A stretch of 32,121 nucleotides of DNA from JBDSKH01 sp050245915. GTDB lineage: Bacteria; Actinomycetota; Actinomycetes; Actinomycetales; Microbacteriaceae. The stretch is from positions 1 through 32,121 of the forward strand of contig JBFWWZ010000037.1 in assembly GCA_050245915.1 (NCBI GenBank), given 5' to 3'. Made by a program: the position numbers and the translations under genes. Shown here piece by piece: positions 1 to 7,957 of the stretch. Position 1 is the stretch's first letter. Every line of letters begins with the position of its first letter. Under the pieces are notes generated by a model. It saw nothing but the letters and a program-made list of their open reading frames with translations, was not told the origin of the DNA and did no database searches.

Positions 1-1
1 G

Positions 2-3000
2 GTGTCGACCCTGATCGTCCCGGGTGTGGGCATCTGGACGGTCCTCGCCGACGACACCATCCGGTTCCACCCGGACGCGGCCTTCCTCGGCGACCCGTCT
101 CCGGTCACCTACAGCGTCGTCGACAGCACCGGCGACCCGGTCACCGCTCAGGTGCGGGTGACCTACATCCCCGCCGCCGACGACGACGTTCAGGGCGGGC
201 TGGCGATCGGCTCCACCGCGACCGTGCCGGTGCTCGCCAACGACACCGGTGACTGGAACACCGCATCGCTGCGCATCATCCGCCCCGGCGACTCCGTCTC
301 GGTGACCAGCCTGACGGTCCCGCTCGAGGGCACCTGGACCATCAGCGGCTCGAGCCTGGTGTTCACCCCGGAGCCGACGTTCCTCAGCGACCCGACACCG
401 ATCGGCTACCGCATCACCGACACCACCGGCGACACGGTGGAGGCGCAGGTCAGCCTCGACTACGGGCCGACCGCGGCAGACGACTCCAGCCTCGGCAACG
501 CGCTCGGCACCGTCGTCGACCTGAAGGTGTACACCAACGACGTCGGATCGTTCGACAGCTCCACGCTCGGCTTCGGTCCCGGCAACGTCGGCATCGGCGC
601 GACCTACGTGGCGGCCGGCGAGGGGACCTGGGAGGTCACCGCGGCGGGCATCATCCGCTTCACGCCGCTGCCCGCGTTCTCTGGCGACCCCACCCCGGTG
701 ACCTACTACGTGAGCGACACCGACGGCGACTCCGTGAGCGCGCTCATGACGATCACCTACGTGCCCGACGCCCACGACGACGCGAGCCTGGATAACGCGT
801 TCGGCGCCGCGGTGAACGTCGACGTGCTCGCCAACGACAACGGCGACCTGCCGGCCGGCGCGGTGCGCCTCGTCGACGGCGCCTCCCGCGTGCTGAGCCT
901 CGCGGTCCCCGGCGAGGGCACCTGGAGCGTGGAAGCCGACGGCTCCATCACCTTCACCCCGCTGCCCGGGTTCCTCACCGACCCGACGGATGTGACCTAT
1001 GCGGTCACCGACCCGACCGGTGACGAGGTCACCGCCGAGATCCACGTCACCTACCTCCCGCTCGCCGTCGACGACGCTCAGGGCGGACTCACCATCGGCT
1101 CCGTCGCGACGGTGCCGGTGCTCGACAACGACTCCGGCGACTGGGATGTCAGCACCCTGCGTCTGGTGACCCCGGGTACCGGCGTCCTGAGCAGCTCGGT
1201 CACGATCCCCGGCGAGGGCACCTGGACGGTGTCCGGCAGCGACATCGTGTTCACGCCGCAGTCCGGCTTCCTCGTCGACCCGTCGCCGATCGACTACCGC
1301 ATCACCGACACCACGGGGGATGACGCGGTCGCCACCGTCGAGCTGGACTACGGTCCCGGCGCGGCCGACGACACCAGCCTCGGCAACGCGCTCGGCAGCA
1401 CCGTGGTCGTGAGCGTCTTCGACAACGACTCCGGCAGCTTCGACCCGGCCACGCTCGGGTTCGGCGCCGGCACGGGCGTCGGCGTGCAGCTCATCGTTCC
1501 CGGCGAAGGCACCTGGGAGGTCCTGAGCCTCGGGCGCGTCTCGTTCACCCCGGAGCCCGGCTTCCTGACCGACCCGACGCCGGTGCGCTACTACGCCGAC
1601 GACGTGACCGGCGACCCCGCCGACGCGCTGATCACGGTCGCGTACCTGCCCGAGGCGGCGGACGACACCAGTCTCGGCAACGCGTACGGCTCCACCGTGA
1701 ACGTCGACGTGCTCGCCAACGACACCGGGGACTTCGCGACCGGAACCGTCCGCCTGCTGTCCGGAGGCATCCCGGTCACCCTGCTGACCGTTCCCGGCGA
1801 GGGCACCTGGACAGTCGAGGCCGACGACAGCATCTCGTTCGCGCCCGAGCCGACGTTCCTCACCGACCCGACCGACGTCGACTACCAGGTCACCGACACC
1901 ACCGGCGATATGGTGAGTGCGACCCTGCACGTCACCTACCTGCCCCAGGCGGTGGATGACACGGTCACCGGCCTCGCGATCGGCACCGCGCCGCTGGTGA
2001 AGGTGCTCACCAACGACCAGGGCGACTGGGTGATCGCGAGCACGCGACTCGTCGAGCCGGGCACCGGGAACCTCGTCTCCTCGGTGACGGTCGCCGGGCA
2101 GGGCACCTGGACGGTGTCGGCCGGCAGCGTGACATTCACGCCGCTGCCGAGCTTCGTGACCGACCCCGACCCGATCGACTACACGGTCACCGACACCAGC
2201 GGCGACGACGCCACCGCGACGATCACGCTGTTCTACGTGCCGGCCGCCGCCGCCGACGACGACCTCGGCAATGTGCTCGGCAGCACCGTCGACGTCTCCG
2301 TGTTCGACAACGACTCCGGAAGCTTCGACGGCGCCACCCTCGGGTTCGGCGGCGGCACCGGACCCGGCACCCAGCTGGTCGTCCCCGGGGAGGGCACCTG
2401 GGAGGTGCTCGCCGGCGGCGTGATCCGGTTCACCCCGGAGCCCGGGTTCCTCACCGACCCCGCCCCGGTGCGCTACTACGCCGACGACGTCACCGGCGAC
2501 CCGGTCGACGCGCTCATCACGATCACCTACCTGCCGGAGGCCGCCGACGACAGCGATCTCGGCAACGTGCTCGGCACGAGCGTAAACGTCGACGTGCTCG
2601 CCAACGACACCGGGAACTGGACCGCGGGAACGGTCCGGCTGATGGACGGCCTCCTGCCGGTCATGACGCTGACCGTCGCGGGCGAAGGCACCTGGACGGT
2701 CGAGGCGGACGACACCGTCACCTTCGCCCCGGAGCCCGGCTTCCTGACCGACCCCGGCGTGGTCTACTACCGGGTGCGGGACATCACCGGCGACTACGCG
2801 ACCGCGATCGTGACGGTGACCTACCTGCCCGCGGCGGCCGACGACTCGGATCTCGACAACGCCGTGAGCACCACGGTGAACGTCGCCGTGCTGTCCAACG
2901 ACACGGGTGACTTCGTGCCCGCCAGCGTCCGCGTCGTGGGCACCGGTGGCCCGGTGCTGCAGGTCGTCGTGTCCGGCGAGGGCACCTGGCAGGCGAACAG

Positions 3001-3934
3001 CGACGGCACGATCACGTTCTTCCCCGAGGTCGGCTTCCTTCTCGATCCGGCTCCGATCGACTACGAGGTCACCGATGTGACCGGCGACACCGTCGGCGCT
3101 CAGCTGACCGTCACGTATCTGCCGACCGTCGCCCCGGATGTCAAGAACGGCAATGTCATCGGATCACCGGCGGTCCTGAGCGTGGTGTCCAACGACACCG
3201 GCGACTTCGACTTGTCGACCCTGCGGGTGATCGACCCGGGCACGGACCTCGGGGTTCTCACCCTGGTCGTCCCCGGCGAGGGCAGGTGGGATGTCGACAC
3301 TCTGCTGGGCCGGCTGACGTTCACGCCGGAGTCCGGCTACATGGGCAACCCGACGCCCGTGAACTACGAGATCGTCGACCTCTCGGGTGACGTGGTCCGC
3401 GCTCTGGCGACCGTCACCTACTTGCCGGAGGCGGCCGACGACGAGAGCCTCGACAACCCGTCGGGCACCACCGTGACCGTGCCGATCCTCGGCAACGATG
3501 TCGGACTCTTCGACACCGCATCGGCGAGGATCATGGATCCGAATGCGCCGACGCCCATCCCGTCGATCCCCGCCCCCGGTTCCTCGGGCGGCGCGAGCAG
3601 CACGGTGACGTTCCACATCCTGGGACCGGTCATGACCATGTCGGTTCCGGGCGAAGGGACCTGGCGGATGAACACGGCGACCCCGTCGGTGTCGTTCCAG
3701 CCGCTCGCGTCCTTCCGGGGCAATCCGACACCGATCACGTACCGCGTCGCCGACATCAACGGCAACCTGGTGACCGCCAACGTGACGATCACCTACCTGC
3801 GCACCGCCGGCCTGGCCTACACCGGCATGGAGGCGGGCACGCAGCTCGCTGCCGCGCTCGGAGCCATCGCACTCGGCCTGATCGGGGTTGCGATCGCGCG
3901 GCTCCGCCGGATCTCGGCCCGCCACCGAGCGTGA
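2..3934 (+). CDS. CshA-repeat cell-wall-anchored surface protein, 3' part (partial)
   Basis: The reading frame is open from the window edge, so the true start lies upstream. The visible part is 1310 residues: one partial and twelve full tandem repeats of about 97 residues. Each repeat contains blocks such as VxVLxNDTGD, VPGEGTWxV, FTPEPGFLTDP and VTDTTGD, ending in VTYLPxAADD. This matches the CshA-type fibril repeat of streptococcal and actinobacterial adhesins. The C-terminus has the order of a sorting signal: LAYTG (about residue 1272), a hydrophobic stretch rich in Ala, Leu and Ile, then a tail rich in Arg. LAXTG is the known class E sortase motif in actinobacteria, so the protein is probably exported and covalently fixed to peptidoglycan. 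The repeats are very acidic. Function is inferred to be adhesion or a surface stalk. No sortase gene is visible here. Confidence 0.93.
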   Translation: MSTLIVPGVGIWTVLADDTIRFHPDAAFLGDPSPVTYSVVDSTGDPVTAQVRVTYIPAADDDVQGGLAIGSTATVPVLANDTGDWNTASLRIIRPGDSVSVTSLTVPLEGTWTISGSSLVFTPEPTFLSDPTPIGYRITDTTGDTVEAQVSLDYGPTAADDSSLGNALGTVVDLKVYTNDVGSFDSSTLGFGPGNVGIGATYVAAGEGTWEVTAAGIIRFTPLPAFSGDPTPVTYYVSDTDGDSVSALMTITYVPDAHDDASLDNAFGAAVNVDVLANDNGDLPAGAVRLVDGASRVLSLAVPGEGTWSVEADGSITFTPLPGFLTDPTDVTYAVTDPTGDEVTAEIHVTYLPLAVDDAQGGLTIGSVATVPVLDNDSGDWDVSTLRLVTPGTGVLSSSVTIPGEGTWTVSGSDIVFTPQSGFLVDPSPIDYRITDTTGDDAVATVELDYGPGAADDTSLGNALGSTVVVSVFDNDSGSFDPATLGFGAGTGVGVQLIVPGEGTWEVLSLGRVSFTPEPGFLTDPTPVRYYADDVTGDPADALITVAYLPEAADDTSLGNAYGSTVNVDVLANDTGDFATGTVRLLSGGIPVTLLTVPGEGTWTVEADDSISFAPEPTFLTDPTDVDYQVTDTTGDMVSATLHVTYLPQAVDDTVTGLAIGTAPLVKVLTNDQGDWVIASTRLVEPGTGNLVSSVTVAGQGTWTVSAGSVTFTPLPSFVTDPDPIDYTVTDTSGDDATATITLFYVPAAAADDDLGNVLGSTVDVSVFDNDSGSFDGATLGFGGGTGPGTQLVVPGEGTWEVLAGGVIRFTPEPGFLTDPAPVRYYADDVTGDPVDALITITYLPEAADDSDLGNVLGTSVNVDVLANDTGNWTAGTVRLMDGLLPVMTLTVAGEGTWTVEADDTVTFAPEPGFLTDPGVVYYRVRDITGDYATAIVTVTYLPAAADDSDLDNAVSTTVNVAVLSNDTGDFVPASVRVVGTGGPVLQVVVSGEGTWQANSDGTITFFPEVGFLLDPAPIDYEVTDVTGDTVGAQLTVTYLPTVAPDVKNGNVIGSPAVLSVVSNDTGDFDLSTLRVIDPGTDLGVLTLVVPGEGRWDVDTLLGRLTFTPESGYMGNPTPVNYEIVDLSGDVVRALATVTYLPEAADDESLDNPSGTTVTVPILGNDVGLFDTASARIMDPNAPTPIPSIPAPGSSGGASSTVTFHILGPVMTMSVPGEGTWRMNTATPSVSFQPLASFRGNPTPITYRVADINGNLVTANVTITYLRTAGLAYTGMEAGTQLAAALGAIALGLIGVAIARLRRISARHRA
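191..2848 (+). repeat. Three-domain (A-B-C) super-repeat within the CshA array
   Basis: Repeats 2-10 of the surface protein fall into three subtypes that recur in fixed order. A has QGGLxIG, then RIxxPG and DYGP. B has SLGNxLG, then TLGFGxGTG and RYYADDVTGD. C has SLGN, then NVDVLANDTG and TVRL. Equivalent A-unit codons lie at 191, 1079 and 1964, giving periods of 888 and 885 bp. The last units (repeats 11-13) do not keep the order. The end coordinate is approximate. Confidence 0.8.
3814..3934 (+). other. LAYTG sortase-type cell-wall sorting signal
   Basis: The final 40 residues read LAYTG, then a hydrophobic span of about 20 residues, then RLRR and a basic RHRA end. This tripartite order is typical of sortase substrates, and the LAXTG form is typical of class E sortases in high-GC Gram-positives. 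Cleavage would fall between Thr and Gly. Confidence 0.8.
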
Positions 3935-3968
3935 GCTGAGGCCCGCTTCAGGGCATCCTCCACGTCGG

Positions 3969-4004
3969 AGCGGTCAGCACGTTTCTCAGTGCGTGCTGAC
4001 CGCT
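3969..4004. terminator. Bidirectional hairpin terminator between surface protein and gnd
   Basis: A perfect 13-bp inverted repeat (3969-3981 with 3992-4004) encloses a 10-nt loop. It lies 34 bp after the surface-protein stop and overlaps the last codons and stop (3986-3988) of gnd on the other strand. No T-run follows on either side, so it would be a tail-less hairpin, a form common in actinobacteria. It sits where two genes converge. Confidence 0.65.
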
Positions 4005-5443
4005 TCGATCTCCGAACGGTCGCCGGACCACAGCGTGTGGAAGGTACCCGGCTTGTCGATACGCCCGTAGGTGTGGGCGCCGAAGAAGTCGCGCTGGCCC
4101 TGCACGAGGGCGGCGGGGAGGCGGTCGGCGCGGAGGCCGTCGTAGTAGGCCAGCGATGAGGAGAACGCGGGGCTGGGGATGCCGGCCGCGGCGGCGTGGG
4201 CGACCACCCGTCGCCAGGCTTCCTGCGTGCGGGTGACGACGTCGACGAAGAACGGCGCGGTGACAAGGGCGACAAGGCCGGGGTCGGCGGCGTAGGCCTC
4301 GGTGATCCGGTTGAGGAACCGGGCGCGGATGATGCAGCCGCCGCGCCAGATCTTCGCGATCTCGCCCTTCTTGATGTCCCAGTCGTACTGGGCGGCGCCG
4401 GCGACGATCGCGTCGAAGCCCTGGCTGTAGGCGATGATCTTCGACGCGTAGAGCGCCTGGCGCACGTCCTCGATGAAGCCGTCCACGTCATCCACGACCG
4501 GGGTGTGCGCTGGGCCCGGCAGGCCGCTCGCGGCCTGCCGCTGAAGAGGCTTGCTCGACAGCGACCGGGCGAACACCGCCTCCGCGATGCCCGACACCGG
4601 GATGCCGAGATCGAGCGCGTTCTGCACCGTCCACACCCCCGTGCCCTTCGATCCCGCCTGGTCCAGGATCACATCCACCAGCGGCTTCCCGGTCTCGGCG
4701 TCCACCTGACGCAGCACCTCGGCGGTGATCTCGATCAGGTAGCTCTCCAGCTCGCCGGTGTTCCACTCCGCGAAGATGTCCGCGATCTCCGCAGGGGTCT
4801 TCCCGGTGCCGCGGCGGATCAGGTCGTACGCCTCCGCGATCAGCTGCATGTCGGCGTACTCGATGCCGTTGTGGATCATCTTCACGAAATGCCCGGCGCC
4901 GTCGTGGCCGACGTGCGTGACGCACGGCTCGCCCTCCGCGACCGCGGCGATCGACTTCAGGATCGGACCCAGCGTCTCCCACGCCTCATCCGACCCACCC
5001 GGCATGATCGAGGGCCCGTGCAGCGCACCCTCCTCACCCCCGGAGATGCCGGCGCCGACGAAGTTGATCCCCGTCTCACGCACCGCCTTCTCCCGGCGGA
5101 TCGTGTCGGTGAAGAGCGCGTTGCCGCCGTCGACGATGATGTCGCCCGGCTCGAACACCTTCACCAGCTCGTCGATCACCGCGTCGGTGCCCTTCCCCGC
5201 CTGCACCATGATGATCGCGGTGCGCGGCCTCGACAGCGACGCCGCGAACGCGGCGTAATCCGGGGCGGGCATGAACCCCGCCTCCGGATGCTCGTCCATC
5301 AACGTCTGAGTCTTCTCATACGACCTGTTGAAGATCGCGACGGTGTTGCCCGCGCGGCTGGCGAGGTTGCGGGCGAGGTTCGACCCCATGACGGCGAGGC
5401 CGACGACCCCGATATTGGCGGTGGCGGCAGGGTTCTCAGGCAT
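3986..5443 (-). CDS. gnd: NADP-dependent 6-phosphogluconate dehydrogenase (decarboxylating)
   Basis: This 485-residue protein oxidises and decarboxylates 6-phosphogluconate to ribulose 5-phosphate in the oxidative pentose phosphate pathway, making NADPH. The N-terminal Rossmann fold has GLAVMG at 15-20 and FNRS at 38-41, where the Arg fits NADP rather than NAD. The catalytic region has SGGEEGA at 134-140 and KMIHNGIEY, with the general base Lys188 and acid Glu195. The C-terminal part has QRDFFGAHTYGR and GTFHTLW, typical of the full-length (about 470-residue) dimeric form. The ATG at 5443 begins right before the Rossmann strand. It has no Shine-Dalgarno site but does have a -10 box 6 nt upstream, so the mRNA is probably leaderless. 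It is divergent from the hydroxyacid dehydrogenase gene with only 28 bp between starts. Confidence 0.97.
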   Translation of the reverse strand: MPENPAATANIGVVGLAVMGSNLARNLASRAGNTVAIFNRSYEKTQTLMDEHPEAGFMPAPDYAAFAASLSRPRTAIIMVQAGKGTDAVIDELVKVFEPGDIIVDGGNALFTDTIRREKAVRETGINFVGAGISGGEEGALHGPSIMPGGSDEAWETLGPILKSIAAVAEGEPCVTHVGHDGAGHFVKMIHNGIEYADMQLIAEAYDLIRRGTGKTPAEIADIFAEWNTGELESYLIEITAEVLRQVDAETGKPLVDVILDQAGSKGTGVWTVQNALDLGIPVSGIAEAVFARSLSSKPLQRQAASGLPGPAHTPVVDDVDGFIEDVRQALYASKIIAYSQGFDAIVAGAAQYDWDIKKGEIAKIWRGGCIIRARFLNRITEAYAADPGLVALVTAPFFVDVVTRTQEAWRRVVAHAAAAGIPSPAFSSSLAYYDGLRADRLPAALVQGQRDFFGAHTYGRIDKPGTFHTLWSGDRSEIEAVSTH

Positions 5444-5449
5444 GCGTCG

Positions 5450-5455
5450 AGGCTA
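5450..5455 (-). promoter_or_regulatory. -10 box of leaderless gnd promoter
   Basis: On the minus strand the hexamer is TAGCCT, followed by 6 nt and then the gnd ATG. This places the predicted transcription start at the start codon. No Shine-Dalgarno site is present. Confidence 0.5.
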
Positions 5456-5459
5456 CCGC

Positions 5460-5465
5460 TAGCGT
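5460..5465 (+). promoter_or_regulatory. -10 box of leaderless hydroxyacid dehydrogenase promoter
   Basis: TAGCGT is followed by 6 nt and then the GTG start at 5472. Only 4 bp separate it from the opposite-strand gnd -10 box, so the two promoters are back to back and each upstream half lies in the other gene. Confidence 0.5.
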
Positions 5466-5471
5466 TGAACG

Positions 5472-6506
5472 GTGGAATCCCTGCGGGTCGTGGTCGCCAC
5501 ACCCCTGAGCCCCGAGAACGCCGAGCTGGTGCGCCGGCTCGAGCCGCGCATCGAGCTGATCCACGATCCGGAGCTCGCGGGCCCGCCGAGCGACGACTGG
5601 ATGGAGCACTACGACCGCCCGCCCGGACTGCAGCAGGCGTACGAGGACTACGTGGACTCCGCGGAGGTGCTCTACGGCGTCCCCGACCAGTCGGGCAGGG
5701 CGCTCGCCCGCACCGTCGCCGCGAACCCCGGCCTCCGGTGGGTGCACACCATCCCGGCGGGCGGCGGGCAGCAGGTGCGCGCGGCGCGGCTGGACCGCGC
5801 GGCCCTGGGCCGCATCCTGTTCACCACCTCGGCGGGGGTGCACGCGGTGCCGCTGTCGGAGTTCGCGGTCTTCGGCGTGCTGGCGGGCGCGAAACTGCTG
5901 CCGTGGCTGCTGGAGCAGCAGCAGGCGCACCGCTGGGGTCCGCGGCGGGTGATGCCGATCGCCGCCGACCAGACCGTCGCCGTCGTCGGACTCGGCGCCA
6001 TCGGGCGTCTCACGTCCGAGAAGCTCGCCGGTCTCGGATATCACGTGATCGGCGTGCACCGGCGGCAGGTCGACGTGGATGGCGTGGCCGAGATCGTCGG
6101 CATGGACCGGCTGCCCGAGGTGGCGGCCCGCGCCGACGCGATGGTGCTGGCGCTTCCGGGGACGGAGGCGACGCGCGAGGTGATCAGCCGCGAGGTGCTG
6201 CAGGCGGCGAAACCGGGCATGACGCTGGTCAACGTCGGCCGCGGCACCACCGTCGACGAGCCGGCACTGATCGAGGCGCTCCGCGACGGGCCGCTCGGGC
6301 TGGCGGTGCTCGACGTGACCGCCGTCGAACCGCTTCCCACGGACAGCCCGCTCTGGGATCTGCGGAACGTCATCATCGCCCCGCACACCGCGGCGATCAG
6401 CCCGCACGAACCGCGCCTCATCGCCGAGCTGTTCGCCGAGAACGCGCGGCGGTTCCTCGACGGCGAGCCGCTGCTGAACCGCGTCGACACCGTGGAGTTC
6501 TACTGA
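5472..6506 (+). CDS. D-2-hydroxyacid dehydrogenase family protein
   Basis: This 344-residue, NAD(P)-dependent oxidoreductase belongs to the D-isomer-specific 2-hydroxyacid dehydrogenase family, which interconverts 2-oxoacids and D-2-hydroxyacids. The nucleotide-binding motif GLGAIG is at 173-178. The usual catalytic trio is present: Arg257 in NVGRG, Glu286 in TAVEPLP, and His305 in APHTAAIS. The substrate-binding N-terminal half is divergent, so the exact substrate cannot be named. It could be a phosphoglycerate-, glyoxylate- or hydroxypyruvate-type enzyme. The start is GTG with no Shine-Dalgarno site and a -10 box 6 nt upstream. It stands alone between gnd (divergent) and the promoter of rplY. 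Confidence 0.9.
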   Translation: MESLRVVVATPLSPENAELVRRLEPRIELIHDPELAGPPSDDWMEHYDRPPGLQQAYEDYVDSAEVLYGVPDQSGRALARTVAANPGLRWVHTIPAGGGQQVRAARLDRAALGRILFTTSAGVHAVPLSEFAVFGVLAGAKLLPWLLEQQQAHRWGPRRVMPIAADQTVAVVGLGAIGRLTSEKLAGLGYHVIGVHRRQVDVDGVAEIVGMDRLPEVAARADAMVLALPGTEATREVISREVLQAAKPGMTLVNVGRGTTVDEPALIEALRDGPLGLAVLDVTAVEPLPTDSPLWDLRNVIIAPHTAAISPHEPRLIAELFAENARRFLDGEPLLNRVDTVEFY

Positions 6507-6519
6507 CCCGCCGTGCGTG

Positions 6520-6525
6520 TAAACT
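6520..6525 (+). promoter_or_regulatory. -10 box of rplY promoter
   Basis: TAAACT is a strong TANNNT match 14 bp after the previous stop. It would start a transcript near 6532 and give an unusually long leader of about 100 nt before the rplY ATG. The -35 is weak. Confidence 0.5.
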
Positions 6526-6531
6526 CGCTCC

Positions 6532-6633
6532 TTGAACTTCGGCGAGGGATGCGTCCTGCATCCGTTATCGACGCGGTGAGCTGCTCCTGTGGTTCACGTC
6601 GACCTGACCGTTTGAAATCCGAGGAGTACAGCA
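6532..6633 (+). promoter_or_regulatory. rplY 5' leader with hairpin and Shine-Dalgarno site
   Basis: The predicted leader of about 100 nt contains a perfect 6-bp hairpin (GGATGC at 6547-6552 and GCATCC at 6558-6563, 5-nt loop). A strong GAGGAG lies just upstream of the ATG at 6634. Most other genes here seem to be leaderless, so a long structured leader on a ribosomal protein gene may point to translational or attenuation control. No known leader family was recognised. Confidence 0.35.
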
Positions 6634-7299
6634 ATGGCTGACGACAACAAGCTCGTCGCGGAGATCCGCGACCAGTTCGGCAAGGGCTTCGCCCGCCGCA
6701 TCCGCGCCGCAGGGCGCATCCCCGCCGTGATCTACGGTCACGGCACCGAGCCGCAGCACGTGAGCCTGCCCGGCCACGAGGTGGGCCTGATCCTGCGCAA
6801 GGCGAACCAGGTGCTCGAGCTCGACATCGCCGGCAAGACCCAGCTCGCGCTGGTGAAAGACGTGCAGAAAGACCCGGTGCACCAGGTCATCGAGCACCTC
6901 GACCTGGTGATCGTCCGCAAGGGCGAGAAGGTCACCATCGACGTGCCGGTGCACGTCGAGGGCGAGTCCGCCGCCGGCACCATCGCGGCGCTCGACGCGA
7001 ACACGCTGTCGATCGAGGCGGAGGCGACCCACATCCCGGAGCGCATCACCGTCGACATCGAGGGTGCAGAAGAGGGCACGCAGATCTTCGCGAAAGACCT
7101 GAAGCTGCCCGAGGGCTCGACCCTCATCTCCGACCCCGAGACCCTGGTCGTCAACGTCACGGTGCCGGCCGCCGCCGACCTCGGTGAGTCCGAGGCTGCC
7201 GAGGGCGAGGCCGCCGAGGGTGCGGAGGCCGCCGAGGGCGGCGAGGCCGCTGCCGAGGGCGAGGCCGCCGAGGCCGCCGCCGACGAGGCTGCGGAGTAA
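6634..7299 (+). CDS. rplY: 50S ribosomal protein L25/general stress protein Ctc
   Basis: This 221-residue member of the L25/TL5/CTC family binds 5S rRNA in the large ribosomal subunit. The N-terminal domain (about 1-95) has the conserved FGKGFARRIRAAGRIPAVIYG block. The C-terminal TL5-type beta domain (about 96-187) has HVEGES, then IPE and GSTLISDPE. The protein ends in an acidic low-complexity tail of about 33 residues made almost only of Ala, Glu and Gly, which is common in actinobacterial Ctc proteins. The start is supported by GAGGAG upstream. pth follows after 16 nt, the usual rplY-pth pairing, and the two are probably co-transcribed. Confidence 0.97.
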   Translation: MADDNKLVAEIRDQFGKGFARRIRAAGRIPAVIYGHGTEPQHVSLPGHEVGLILRKANQVLELDIAGKTQLALVKDVQKDPVHQVIEHLDLVIVRKGEKVTIDVPVHVEGESAAGTIAALDANTLSIEAEATHIPERITVDIEGAEEGTQIFAKDLKLPEGSTLISDPETLVVNVTVPAAADLGESEAAEGEAAEGAEAAEGGEAAAEGEAAEAAADEAAE

Positions 7300-7300
7300 G

Positions 7301-7318
7301 CATCTCCGCGCGGAGATG
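7301..7318 (+). promoter_or_regulatory. 18-bp perfect palindrome covering the pth start codon
   Basis: CATCTCCGCGCGGAGATG is an exact palindrome starting 2 nt after the rplY stop. Its last three bases are the pth ATG. In RNA it can form a 7-bp stem with a GCGC loop that pairs the start codon and the only GGAG. Confidence 0.6.
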
Positions 7319-7903
7319 ACAGACGACACCTGGCTCGTAGCCGGGCTCGGGAATCCCGGGCCCGGCTACGCCGGTCATCGGCACAATGTCGGCCAGATGG
7401 TGCTCGCCGAACTGGCGAACCGGGTCGGCGCGGTCTTCAAGACCCACAAGGCGAACGCGACCGTCGCCGAGGCCCGCCTCTCTCCGGGCGGCCCGAAACT
7501 GGTGCTCGCGAAGCCGAACACCTTCATGAACCTGTCCGGCGGCCCGGTGGCGCAGCTGCTGCGGTTCTACTCGCTCGACCCGTCGCAGCTGATCGTGCTG
7601 CACGACGAACTCGACATCCCGTTCGACACGATCCGCGTGAAATCGGGTGGCGGTCACGGCGGCCACAACGGCATCCGCGACATCGCCGCCGCCATCGGCA
7701 GCCCCGATTTCGCGCGCGTGCGCATCGGCATCGGCCGCCCGCCGGGGCGCCAGGACGCCGCCGACTACGTGCTCACCCCGTTCTCCAAGGCGGAGCGCGA
7801 GGTGCTGCCGAACCTGCTCGCCGACGCCGCCGACGCCACCGAGCTGCTGATCACCGAGGGTCTGCTCGAGGCGCAGCAGCGGTATCACGCACCGCGCGAG
7901 TAG
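7316..7903 (+). CDS. pth: Peptidyl-tRNA hydrolase
   Basis: This 195-residue enzyme cleaves peptidyl-tRNA released from stalled ribosomes and recycles the tRNA. The family motifs are in order: GLGNPGPGY at 11-18, the catalytic His23 in HRHNVG, KPNTFMNLSG, HDELDIPF with the conserved Asp, and KSGGGHGGHNGI. Length and domain match bacterial Pth. The ATG at 7316 is chosen because it directly precedes the TWLVAGLGNPG strand. The longer upstream frame runs inside rplY. The gene lies 16 nt after rplY. Its start codon lies in a palindrome, and GGAG directly abuts the ATG, so translation may depend on coupling to rplY. Confidence 0.96.
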   Translation: MTDDTWLVAGLGNPGPGYAGHRHNVGQMVLAELANRVGAVFKTHKANATVAEARLSPGGPKLVLAKPNTFMNLSGGPVAQLLRFYSLDPSQLIVLHDELDIPFDTIRVKSGGGHGGHNGIRDIAAAIGSPDFARVRIGIGRPPGRQDAADYVLTPFSKAEREVLPNLLADAADATELLITEGLLEAQQRYHAPRE

Positions 7904-7944
7904 CGGGGGCACCGGGCGCGGCAGCAACCGTCACCGGCCCCGCG

Positions 7945-7950
7945 TAGGCT
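7945..7950 (+). promoter_or_regulatory. -10 box of leaderless mfd promoter
   Basis: TAGGCT is followed by 7 nt and then the mfd ATG. There is no Shine-Dalgarno site in the gap between pth and mfd, so mfd probably has its own leaderless promoter. Confidence 0.5.
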
Positions 7951-7957
7951 TCGTGGA

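Noticed and set aside
191..2848. Regular repeat spacing that could suggest a CRISPR array
   Set aside because: Periods are about 295 and 885 bp, coding, and in frame. There are no short identical repeats with unique spacers.
3164..3925. 253-codon minus-strand open frame inside the CshA region
   Set aside because: Repeats of the plus-strand gene create it. No ribosome site or recognisable domain.
4196..6535. Long plus-strand open frame of 779 codons antisense to gnd
   Set aside because: It is antisense to gnd and out of frame with the hydroxyacid dehydrogenase. Its translation is Arg/Gly/Asp-rich low complexity with no motif, typical of high-GC shadow frames.
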